Source of the DNA: Metarhizobium sp964253915
Lineage (GTDB): Bacteria; Pseudomonadota; Alphaproteobacteria; Rhizobiales; Rhizobiaceae
Assembly: GCF_964253915.1 (NCBI RefSeq)
Contig: NZ_CAXUSG020000002.1
Coordinates: 558,001 to 622,000 of the forward strand
Direction of reading: 5' to 3'
Length of the DNA stretch: 64,000 nt
Shown: piece after piece, positions 16,827 through 24,241 of the stretch
Layout: each line of letters begins with the position of its first letter
Position numbering within the stretch: position 1 is the stretch's first letter
Made by a program: the position numbers and the translations under genes
The notes under the pieces: model-generated
Told to the model about the DNA's origin: nothing
The model's input: the letters and a program-made list of their open reading frames with translations, nothing else
Database searches by the model: none

Positions 16827-17897
16827 TCAGCGGTCCCATGCGCCCGTGGTTTCCCGCACCACCAGCGGACCGTCGACCTTGATGGTCATCGGGCGGATCT
16901 GTTTGCCGTGGATTGCCATGTCGATGAGGAGCCCCGCGGCCGTCTGGCCCATTTCGTAGTTGGGCAGGACAAGCGTCGAGAGCGGCGGATGCGTGTAGCG
17001 CGCCAACTCCTGGTCGTCGTAGCCCATGACGGAGACATCCTGCGGCACGCGCAGTCCCTTTTCCTGCGCCGCTTCCATGACACCGATCGCCATCAGGTCG
17101 TTGCCGCAAAAGATTGCCGTCGGGCGGTTGTCCATGGACAGCAGTTCGATACCCGCCTCATAACCGCGTAACGGCAACCAGTCGCCATCCCGCACCAGGC
17201 TTTCGTCGAAGGCGATGTCCGCCGTGGCAAGCGCCTGTTTATAGCCCTTCAGGCGATCCATCGCAGCATCCATCCACGGCTCGCCGTTGATGAAACCGAT
17301 GCGCTTGTGCCCCAGCGCCGTCAGATGCGCCGTTGCCGCAAAGCCGCCCGCCACCTCGCCGGGCACGATCGCCACATGCTGGCGCGGTTCGCAATAACAA
17401 TTGAGAAGAACGGTCGGGATGGATTTCAGTGCTGGCGGAACAGAGACCTTGCGCGTAAAGATAGTCGCGTAAATAACCCCGGCAATCGAGGGATCGCGTA
17501 GCACCGAGCGCAGCACGGCCTGCTCGAGATCCGGGTTCGACCGCGTGGCGTGGGCGGAAACCAGAAGCCCCTGCTCGAAAGCATAGTCACGGATGCCGTC
17601 AAGACTGACGACCGGATGGGGGCTGGTGGAGATCTCGTCGACGATGAAGGCGATGGTATCCTTCTCCACCACCGGTGTCGCGGCAACAGTGCCGCGCGTG
17701 GCCGGCAGTCTATAACCTATTTTATGAGCAGCCTCGCGCACCTTCTGCTGCGTCTCCGGCGAGATGCGCGAGCCGGACATCTCGTTGAGTACGAGCGAAA
17801 CGCTGGACTGGGAAACACCGGCGATGCGCGCGATATCCGTCATGGTCGGGCGTCCGCTGCCTTGCTTGTCCGTATTGCGCCCGTTTGCCTTGGCCAT
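16827..17897 (-). CDS. LacI-family transcriptional regulator
   Basis: A 356-residue LacI/GalR repressor. The helix-turn-helix is at about residues 18-40 (TMTDIARIAGVSQSSVSLVLNEM), followed by the hinge and a sugar-binding core with ISTSPHPVVSLDGI and MGYDDQELARYTHPPLSTL. The start at 17897 follows a GAGG site; the frame extends 11 codons further upstream without conserved sequence. It is divergent from the YtfQ-like sugar importer operon, which it most likely represses until the sugar is present. Confidence 0.92.
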   Translation of the reverse strand: MAKANGRNTDKQGSGRPTMTDIARIAGVSQSSVSLVLNEMSGSRISPETQQKVREAAHKIGYRLPATRGTVAATPVVEKDTIAFIVDEISTSPHPVVSLDGIRDYAFEQGLLVSAHATRSNPDLEQAVLRSVLRDPSIAGVIYATIFTRKVSVPPALKSIPTVLLNCYCEPRQHVAIVPGEVAGGFAATAHLTALGHKRIGFINGEPWMDAAMDRLKGYKQALATADIAFDESLVRDGDWLPLRGYEAGIELLSMDNRPTAIFCGNDLMAIGVMEAAQEKGLRVPQDVSVMGYDDQELARYTHPPLSTLVLPNYEMGQTAAGLLIDMAIHGKQIRPMTIKVDGPLVVRETTGAWDR

Positions 17898-17969
17898 GCG
17901 TCGTTCCTCGCCCCTCGCCGTGCTTTGCACTGCACACAGATTTTTTGCAAGTGCTCATAATTTTGGCTC

Positions 17970-18008
17970 TTGACTGCTAATATTATTAGCGCAAGATTTG
18001 CACATGTG
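17970..18008. promoter_or_regulatory. Probable promoter and LacI operators of the YtfQ-like operon
   Basis: TTGACT at 17970-17975 is a good -35 for the plus strand, with CAAGAT at 17992-17997 as a weaker -10. Overlapping it is GCTAAT-ATT-ATTAGC (17976-17990), an exact inverted repeat. CACATGTG (18001-18008) is a perfect eight-base palindrome just downstream. Both palindromes are well placed to block transcription when bound by the divergent LacI protein. Confidence 0.55.
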
Positions 18009-18072
18009 AAGCGCGAATTTGCTCACGTCCGGCAGAGGAGCGCCGGCAACAACCTGGGAGGAGAAACCGCCT

Positions 18073-19053
18073 ATGACATCCATTTCCCGTCGCACCTTCA
18101 TGCTTGCAGCAACAGCCGTTGGCGCGCTTGCCGTCGCCGGTGTCGCTATCGCCGAAGTGCCGAAGCTGGCACAGAAGGACACCTACAAGGTCGGCTTCGC
18201 GCAGACCGAATCCAACAATCCCTGGCGCATTGCCCAGACCAACAGCATGAAGGCCGAGGCTGAAAAGCTTGGCTTCCAGCTGGTCTATACGGATGCTGCC
18301 GGCTCGGCCGCCAAGCAGGTCGCCGACGTCAACTCGATGATCGCCCAAGGCGTCGACGTCATCTTCCTGGCGCCGCGCGAAGAAAAGCCGCTGATCCCGG
18401 CCGTCATGGCCGCGAAGAAGGCCGGCATTCCGGTCATCCTGCTCGACCGTTCGGTCGATCCGTCTCTCGCCAAGGCCGGCGAAGACTACCTGACCTTCAT
18501 CGGCTCGAACTTCATCGAGGAAGGCAAGCGCGTCGCCGAATGGCTGGCCAAGAATGCCAACGGCAAGTCCAAGATCATCGAGCTGGAAGGCACGACCGGT
18601 TCCTCACCCGCCAACGACCGCAAGAAGGGTTTTGACGAGGCGATCCAGGCGGCCGGCGGTTTCGAGATTGTCGCCTCGCAGACCGGTGACTTCGCCCGCG
18701 ACAAGGGCCGCCAGGTTGCGGAAGCCCTGCTACAGGCGCATCCGGATGCCGACATCATCTATGCCCACAACGATGAAATGGCGATCGGTGCCATCGCGGC
18801 GCTGGAAGCCGCCGGCAAGGTGCCGGGCAAGGACGTCCTCGTTCTCTCCATCGACGGCGGCAAGGAAGCCGTCCAGCTCGTCGTTGACGGCAAGATCGCG
18901 GCGGTCGTCGAGTGCAATCCGCGCTTCGGGCCGAAGGCGTTCGAAACGATGCTGCGTTATGCCAAGGGCGAGACAATCGAGCCGGCCCTCGTGAACGAAG
19001 ACAAATTCTACGACGCCTCCAACGCGGCCGCTGAACTCGCCAACGCCTACTAA
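18073..19053 (+). CDS. ytfQ: Sugar ABC importer substrate-binding protein (YtfQ-like)
   Basis: A 326-residue periplasmic binding protein of the galactofuranose-binding YtfQ type. Residues 1-27 form a signal with a twin-arginine-like SRRTFM followed by a hydrophobic stretch ending AIA. The mature part begins VGFAQTESNNPWRIAQTNSMKAEAEKLG and includes VIFLAPREEKPL and the GTTGSSPANDRKKGF loop typical of YtfQ. The GGGAGGAG site precedes the ATG at 18073. It heads the operon binding protein, ATPase, permease, permease, the same order as E. coli ytfQRT-yjfF. A galactose or other furanose ligand is inferred from that similarity. Confidence 0.9.
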   Translation: MTSISRRTFMLAATAVGALAVAGVAIAEVPKLAQKDTYKVGFAQTESNNPWRIAQTNSMKAEAEKLGFQLVYTDAAGSAAKQVADVNSMIAQGVDVIFLAPREEKPLIPAVMAAKKAGIPVILLDRSVDPSLAKAGEDYLTFIGSNFIEEGKRVAEWLAKNANGKSKIIELEGTTGSSPANDRKKGFDEAIQAAGGFEIVASQTGDFARDKGRQVAEALLQAHPDADIIYAHNDEMAIGAIAALEAAGKVPGKDVLVLSIDGGKEAVQLVVDGKIAAVVECNPRFGPKAFETMLRYAKGETIEPALVNEDKFYDASNAAAELANAY

Positions 19054-19073
19054 TCGAAACTCCCAAGCCTTTT

Positions 19074-19109
19074 GCGGCCGGGGCGGCATCACCGTCTCGG
19101 CCGCTTTTT
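19074..19109 (+). terminator. Attenuator-like hairpin after the binding-protein gene
   Basis: GCGGCCG (19074-19080) pairs with CGGCCGC (19098-19104), followed directly by TTTTT. This has the form of an intrinsic terminator inside the operon, 20 bases after the binding-protein stop. Partial readthrough would give more binding protein than ATPase and permease. Confidence 0.65.
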
Positions 19110-19172
19110 CGGGCGACCTCGGGCCAGTTCGGGTGTAGGCTCGTCATGCGGGTGGGATAGAGGAGAACCCCG

Positions 19173-20663
19173 ATGCTTCTTTCCATGCAGGGCATTTCCA
19201 AGGCGTTTGCCGGCGTCGTGGCGCTCAAGTCCGCCTCGCTTGAGGTGGAGCCTGCCGAAATCATGGCGCTTGTCGGCCAGAACGGCGCCGGCAAATCCAC
19301 GCTTATCAAGATTCTCACCGGCGTTTATCGCCGCGACGAGGGCAGCATCAGCTTCAATGGCAGGGATATCGACTTCACCATGCCGGCAGAAGCGCAAGGC
19401 GCCGGCATCGCGACCATCTACCAGGAAATCAACCTCGCCCCGCAGCGCTCGGTGGCCGAGAACATCTATCTCTCCCGCGAGCCGAAACGTTTTGGGCTGA
19501 TCGACCACGCCGCCATGCGCCGCGGCGCCGAGGCCGTGCTGAAAACCTTCAATCTTTCCATCGACGTCGACCGTCCCGTCGCACATTTCGACGCCGCGAC
19601 CCGCCAGATGGTGGCGATCGCCCGCGCCGTCACGCAGAATGCCCGCCTCGTCATCATGGACGAGCCGACCTCCTCGCTGGACGAGCGCGAGGTCGCCGTG
19701 CTGTTCGAGACGATCCGCACGCTGAAGCGCTCCGGCGTCGCCGTCATCTTCATCGGCCACCGGCTGGATGAACTTTATGCCATCTGCGACCGCGTGACGA
19801 TCATGCGCGACGGCCAGACCGTTGCTAAAAGCCCGATGGCCGACATGCCCAAGATGGCGCTGGTGCGCCATATGCTCGGCAAGGAACTCGCCGCCTTCCA
19901 GGCGATGGCGCCCGATCAGGACGTGCCCGAACGCCCTGTCCGCCTTGCCGTCGAAAACGCCGGCGCCGGGGTACGGGTGCGCGATGTCAGCCTGACCGTG
20001 CGAGAGGGCGAGATATCAGGCCTTGCCGGCCTGCTCGGCTCCGGCCGCACGGAGACGGCGCGGCTGATCTTCGGCGCCGACAGGCTGCAACGGGGCACAA
20101 TCCGCATGGACGGCGGCGACCGTGCTTACCGTGAGCCGGCGGATGCGATTGCCGATGGCATCGGCCTCGTTTCCGAGGATCGCAAGATCGACGGCATCGT
20201 GCCCGACATGAGCATCCGCGAAAACATGACGCTGGCACTACTGCCCAAGCTGAAAAAGGCCGGCATCGTCGATCGCGCCAGGCAGGACGAGATCGTCACG
20301 CGCTACATCCGGGCGCTCGGCGTCAAATGCGCTTCGCCGGACCAGCCGATCAAGGAACTCTCGGGCGGCAACCAGCAGAAGGTACTGCTCGCCCGCTGGC
20401 TTGCCACCGATCCGCGCCTCCTCATTATCGACGAGCCGACTCGCGGCATCGATATCGGCGCGAAATCGGAAATCCTCAAGCTTTTGCGCAATCTTGCCGA
20501 CGAAGGGCTGAGCGTCCTGATGATTTCTTCCGAACTGGAAGAGCTTCTCGCCGCCGCCGACCGCGTCACCGTGCTGAGCGATGGCACCTCGGTGGCGACG
20601 CTGCCGCGCAAGGATCTCAGCGAGGCGGCGCTGCTTTCCGCCATGGCCCATCAGGTAGAATGA
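19173..20663 (+). CDS. ytfR: Sugar ABC importer ATPase (YtfR-like)
   Basis: A 496-residue double-domain ATPase of the RbsA/YtfR type, of normal family length. The first Walker A is GQNGAGKST (about residues 35-43). The second domain has LSGGNQQKVLLARWLA and the canonical Walker B LLIIDEPTRGID. It energises the permeases encoded directly downstream. The ATG at 19173 follows an AGGAG site. The next gene begins one base after the stop codon, so the two are translated together. Confidence 0.92.
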   Translation: MLLSMQGISKAFAGVVALKSASLEVEPAEIMALVGQNGAGKSTLIKILTGVYRRDEGSISFNGRDIDFTMPAEAQGAGIATIYQEINLAPQRSVAENIYLSREPKRFGLIDHAAMRRGAEAVLKTFNLSIDVDRPVAHFDAATRQMVAIARAVTQNARLVIMDEPTSSLDEREVAVLFETIRTLKRSGVAVIFIGHRLDELYAICDRVTIMRDGQTVAKSPMADMPKMALVRHMLGKELAAFQAMAPDQDVPERPVRLAVENAGAGVRVRDVSLTVREGEISGLAGLLGSGRTETARLIFGADRLQRGTIRMDGGDRAYREPADAIADGIGLVSEDRKIDGIVPDMSIRENMTLALLPKLKKAGIVDRARQDEIVTRYIRALGVKCASPDQPIKELSGGNQQKVLLARWLATDPRLLIIDEPTRGIDIGAKSEILKLLRNLADEGLSVLMISSELEELLAAADRVTVLSDGTSVATLPRKDLSEAALLSAMAHQVE

Positions 20664-20664
20664 C

Positions 20665-21675
20665 ATGACGACAATCGAGACCCCTGCCCCGCAGCCGTCA
20701 GGCACGCTCTCCTCCGGCAGCCGACTGTTCACCCTGGCAAGCCGCTACGGCACCTTTGTCGCCTTCCTGGCGTTGATCATCTTCAACATCGCGGTGACGC
20801 CGAACTTTCTGTCCTGGCAGACACTCAACGTGAACCTGACACAGGTCGCCACCATCGTCATCGTCGCCACCGGCATGACGCTGGTCATCGCCACCGGCGG
20901 CATCGACCTTTCGGTCGGTTCGCTGATGGCCATCGCCGGCGCGCTGGCGCCGATGATCTTCATGGGCCAGTTCTGGCAGGTGGATAACATGGCGGTCGCC
21001 GTGGTTCTTGCCTTCCTGATCCCGGTCGTGGTGGCCGCCGTGTTCGGGCTGTTCAACGGGCTGCTCGTCACCCGCTTCTCCATCCAGCCGATCATCGCAA
21101 CGCTGGTGCTCTTCATCGCCGGCCGCGGCATCGCGCAGGTCATGACCAACGGCAACCTGCAGGTTTTCAAGAACGAAGGTTTCCAGTTTATCGCCATGGG
21201 CCGCATCGCCGGCATCCCGGCGCAGGTCGTGCTGATGATCGTCATCGTCGTGCTCGCCTCGGCGATGATCCGCTACACCGTCGTCGGCCGCCAGATCATC
21301 GCCGTCGGCGGCAACGAGAGGGCGGCGCGGCTGACCGGCATCCCCGTCAAGCGCGTCAAGTTGTTCGTCTACATGATCAGCGGGGCGCTCGCAGGTTTTG
21401 CCGGGCTTATCGTGGTGGCGCGCAATTCCGCAAGCGATGCCAATCTCGTCGGCCTCGGCATGGAACTGGACGCCATTGCCGCCGTCGCCGTCGGCGGAAC
21501 ACTCCTGACCGGCGGACGGGCCAACATCATCGGCACCGTGCTCGGCGCTTTCGTCATCCAACTGGTGCGTTATACACTGCTCGCCAACGGCGTTCCGGAT
21601 GCCGCGGCCCTGATCGTCAAGGCGGGGCTGATCGTGCTCGCCGTCTTCATCCAGCAACGCGCCGACAGCCACTGA
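20665..21675 (+). CDS. ytfT: Sugar ABC importer permease (YtfT-like)
   Basis: A 336-residue RbsC-family permease with about ten hydrophobic helices. The family signature GGIDLSVGS is at about residues 77-85, the cytoplasmic coupling loop GGNERAARLTGI near 216, and GGTLLTGGRANIIG near 275. It pairs with the next permease to form the membrane channel. It begins one base after the ATPase stop and ends 11 bases before the next start. Confidence 0.92.
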   Translation: MTTIETPAPQPSGTLSSGSRLFTLASRYGTFVAFLALIIFNIAVTPNFLSWQTLNVNLTQVATIVIVATGMTLVIATGGIDLSVGSLMAIAGALAPMIFMGQFWQVDNMAVAVVLAFLIPVVVAAVFGLFNGLLVTRFSIQPIIATLVLFIAGRGIAQVMTNGNLQVFKNEGFQFIAMGRIAGIPAQVVLMIVIVVLASAMIRYTVVGRQIIAVGGNERAARLTGIPVKRVKLFVYMISGALAGFAGLIVVARNSASDANLVGLGMELDAIAAVAVGGTLLTGGRANIIGTVLGAFVIQLVRYTLLANGVPDAAALIVKAGLIVLAVFIQQRADSH

Positions 21676-21686
21676 GGAGAAAACCC

Positions 21687-22670
21687 ATGCATGCCCTCCT
21701 CCGCCCATTCGCCATCAAATCGTCAGGCGATATCGCCCGCGTCGGCGTCATCCTCGCGCTTGCCGGCCTCATCCTGTTCGGTGCATTGCGCTACGACAAC
21801 TTCCTGTCGCCGTTCAACATCCTGAGCTTCCTGCGCTACAATTCCATGTTCGCGCTGATCGCGCTCGGCATGGCAATCGTCATCATCACCGGCGGCATCG
21901 ACCTGTCGGTCGGCGGCACGGCGGCAATGGCCAGCGTGGTCGCCGCCCTTCTCTCGCCGTATCACTGGGCAGCCGGACTTTTCGGCGGCATGGCGGCGGG
22001 CATGGCGGTTGGCGCACTGAATGGCTTCATCATCACCCAGATGCGCATCCAGCCGTTCATCGCGACGCTCGCGACCATGCTGGCGGCCTATGGCACCGGG
22101 CTGCTGCTGGCCAATAACCAATCGGTCTCCGTTTCGTACGACACCGGCTTCACCATCATCGGCCAGGACGATTTCCTCGGCTTTCCCATTCCCGCCTGGA
22201 TCGCGCTTGGCGCCTATATCCTCGGCTGGCTGGTGCTGGAAAAGCTCCCTATCGGCCGCCATATCCTGGCGATCGGCGATGGCGAGGCAACGGCCGGGCT
22301 GATGGGCCTCAAGGTCGAGCGCACGCTTGCCGCCGTTTATCTGGCATCCGGCATGCTGGCCGGCCTTGCCGGCGTCATCCTTGCTTCGCAGTTCGGCGCC
22401 GGCCAGCCGACGGAAGGCGTGGGCTGGGAACTTTTCGCCATCGCTTCGGTGGTGGTGGGCGGCACGCTGCTGACGGGCGGCTCCGGCTCGGTCGGCGCCA
22501 CGCTTGCCGGTGCCCTGCTGCTCGCCATGGTCTTCAATATCCTGAACTTCGAAAACGGCCTCGGCTGGATCTCGCTGTCGGCCTACTGGCAATCCGTCAT
22601 CCGCGGCGCCTTCCTGCTTGTCGTCGTGGTTCTGCAGGCCAAGCTGATGGCGCGGCACAGGAATCCCTGA
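21687..22670 (+). CDS. yjfF: Sugar ABC importer permease (YjfF-like)
   Basis: A 327-residue RbsC-family permease. GGIDLSVGG is at about residues 70-78 and GGTLLTGGSGSVGATL near 257. It is the last gene of the YtfQRT-YjfF-like operon, with GAGGAGAAAACCC just before its ATG. Order and lengths match the E. coli galactofuranose system, though in the window no galactofuranose enzyme is directly coupled to it. Confidence 0.9.
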   Translation: MHALLRPFAIKSSGDIARVGVILALAGLILFGALRYDNFLSPFNILSFLRYNSMFALIALGMAIVIITGGIDLSVGGTAAMASVVAALLSPYHWAAGLFGGMAAGMAVGALNGFIITQMRIQPFIATLATMLAAYGTGLLLANNQSVSVSYDTGFTIIGQDDFLGFPIPAWIALGAYILGWLVLEKLPIGRHILAIGDGEATAGLMGLKVERTLAAVYLASGMLAGLAGVILASQFGAGQPTEGVGWELFAIASVVVGGTLLTGGSGSVGATLAGALLLAMVFNILNFENGLGWISLSAYWQSVIRGAFLLVVVVLQAKLMARHRNP

Positions 22671-22723
22671 AATGAACGACAACAGGTGAGCGATCCGTCG
22701 GCCGCCCACCTGTTGACGGCAGT

Positions 22724-23650
22724 TCAACGAGACAGGATGAAGCGTTCGAGTTTGCCCAGAGTTTGCTGCCCCAGTTCCACGGCGCCAAAACCCTTCGCGT
22801 CCTGAAATTCCGCGGCCGTGCTGAACACCATGCCCAGCGTCACCTTCGTCGCCCCATCGCGGTCTTCGAACGAGGCCCAGGCATCGGCGTGTTTCGGGCC
22901 ATTCTCACCCCAATGAAGCGTGTAGCCTATTCTTTCTTCGGCCCGAACCTCGCCATAACGGTGGTGGTTGGGGAAAACGGTGCCATCCGGCGCAATCATA
23001 TCGAAGACCCATTCGCCGCCGGCTCGCAGATCGATCCGTGTCGTCCGGCAGGAAAAGCCGTCCGGACCCCACCATAAGGGCAGGGTCTCGGCGTTCATCC
23101 AGGCACCCCAAACCAGCGCTCTCGGTGCCTGTATCACGCGCTCCAGCAGCATGGTTCGCTCGCCGACGTCAGCGAGATTGTCCAGCCCGGCGCCAAACCC
23201 CCGCTGGTAACCCTCCTCCATGTTCTCGGCCAGAGAGGACAACTGCACCGTCACCGCTAGGCGGCTGCGTTCGCCGGCGCCGGAAAAATCCGCCGTCACC
23301 AGTGCTGCCGATTGTGTCACGCCGGAGGACGAAACCATCTCGTAATTGACGCTGCGTCGCGCCGGCTGCATTTCCAGCCAGCCGACCTCGCAGCGGATGT
23401 CCGGCTGACCGTCCACCTTGCAGAGCGAGACCTCCCGTCCACCCACGCGGCTGTCCGCCTCCAGGAACTCCACAGTGACCGCAGGCGCGGGCGAAGCCCA
23501 GACCATCCGCGCGGCCGGGGCCGTCCAGACCTGCCACAGCACCGATAGGGGTGCCGCCACCTCCCGCTCGAAGCTCAATGTCGCAAAACGATCCTTGCCG
23601 TCATCTCTTGCCGTGCGGGCAACGCCCGCCGAATCCGGGTTGCTTGTCAT
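22724..23650 (-). CDS. Tandem AHSA1/SRPBCC-domain protein
   Basis: A 308-residue cytoplasmic protein made of two consecutive AHSA1-like START-fold domains. The first spans about residues 20-150 (FEREVAAPLSVLWQVWTAP) and the second about 165-305 (LERVIQAPRALVWGAWMNAETLPLWWGP). Single AHSA1 domains are common next to ArsR regulators, and their ligands are mostly unknown; the family is related to the Hsp90 activator Aha1. The ATG overlaps the TGA of the upstream ArsR gene by four bases. The fused arrangement probably arose by duplication of one domain. Confidence 0.85.
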   Translation of the reverse strand: MTSNPDSAGVARTARDDGKDRFATLSFEREVAAPLSVLWQVWTAPAARMVWASPAPAVTVEFLEADSRVGGREVSLCKVDGQPDIRCEVGWLEMQPARRSVNYEMVSSSGVTQSAALVTADFSGAGERSRLAVTVQLSSLAENMEEGYQRGFGAGLDNLADVGERTMLLERVIQAPRALVWGAWMNAETLPLWWGPDGFSCRTTRIDLRAGGEWVFDMIAPDGTVFPNHHRYGEVRAEERIGYTLHWGENGPKHADAWASFEDRDGATKVTLGMVFSTAAEFQDAKGFGAVELGQQTLGKLERFILSR

Positions 23651-23988
23651 TCCTTGCGCTCCTTCATCACATTCATCACAAATGCATCCAACCGATCGAG
23701 CCGGGCTTCCCAGATCGCCCGCTGTTCATCCAGCCATGTCCGCACCGGGCCGAGGGCTTCCGGCACGATGGCACAGGTGCGGATCCGCCCGTCCTTGGAG
23801 GTGGAGATCAACCCTGCCTCCTCCAGCACGGCAAGATGCCGCATCACCGTCGGCAAACGCAGCCCCGTGGGTTCCGCCAAATCCGTGACCCGCGCAGGTT
23901 CCTTCGCCAGCCGCGTCAGGATCGACCGGCGGGTGGGGTCAGCCAGGGCGTGGAAGAGCAACGAGAGATCAGGATCATGCTTAGTCAT
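23647..23988 (-). CDS. ArsR-family transcriptional regulator
   Basis: A 113-residue winged-helix regulator of the ArsR family (LLFHALADPTRRSILTRLAKEP, then TGLRLPTVMRHLAVLEEAGLI as recognition helix region). It is of the type found with AHSA1-domain genes and lacks the metal-binding Cys pair of true arsenic sensors. The start at 23988 is preferred over an upstream in-frame start at 24015 because the family consensus begins near it. It overlaps the AHSA1 gene and probably represses its own operon via the repeats at 23992-24050. Confidence 0.88.
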   Translation of the reverse strand: MTKHDPDLSLLFHALADPTRRSILTRLAKEPARVTDLAEPTGLRLPTVMRHLAVLEEAGLISTSKDGRIRTCAIVPEALGPVRTWLDEQRAIWEARLDRLDAFVMNVMKERKE

Positions 23989-23991
23989 ATA

Positions 23992-24050
23992 GCTAACTAT
24001 CGCGACCACGCCCACGGCGCAAGCGAAAACTTCGCCAAATTGCTAACTAT
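23992..24050. promoter_or_regulatory. Direct repeats GCTAACTAT upstream of ArsR gene
   Basis: GCTAACTAT occurs at 23992-24000 and again at 24042-24050, 50 bases apart, directly before the ArsR start codon. Two identical nine-base copies in a short promoter region suggest operator half-sites or sites for two dimers of the ArsR protein. Confidence 0.45.
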
Positions 24051-24144
24051 TGCACCATGCGGATAAACGCCCCATTCGACACTCGGCAGGACGGGCCGAG
24101 GACGAATGAACCGCAGCCGCTCGCCGTACAATCTCAAAAAATAA

Positions 24145-24156
24145 TTTGTGTACGAA
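24145..24156. promoter_or_regulatory. GntR-type operator-like motif upstream of glycosidase genes
   Basis: TTTGTGTACGAA, an imperfect palindrome with flanking TAAT/AATTA, lies 85 bases upstream of the glycosidase-like gene. It matches the sites at 29170 and 36938 in the pattern NTNGTRTACNAA. The resemblance to GntR (FadR subfamily) operators is by pattern only. Confidence 0.45.
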
Positions 24157-24241
24157 TTATTTTCGTGCCTAGCATGGCTGCCGACATTGGGCGATCCTTG
24201 TGCTCGGCCAATGACATCGGGCTATGTTTGCGGGAGGCGGG

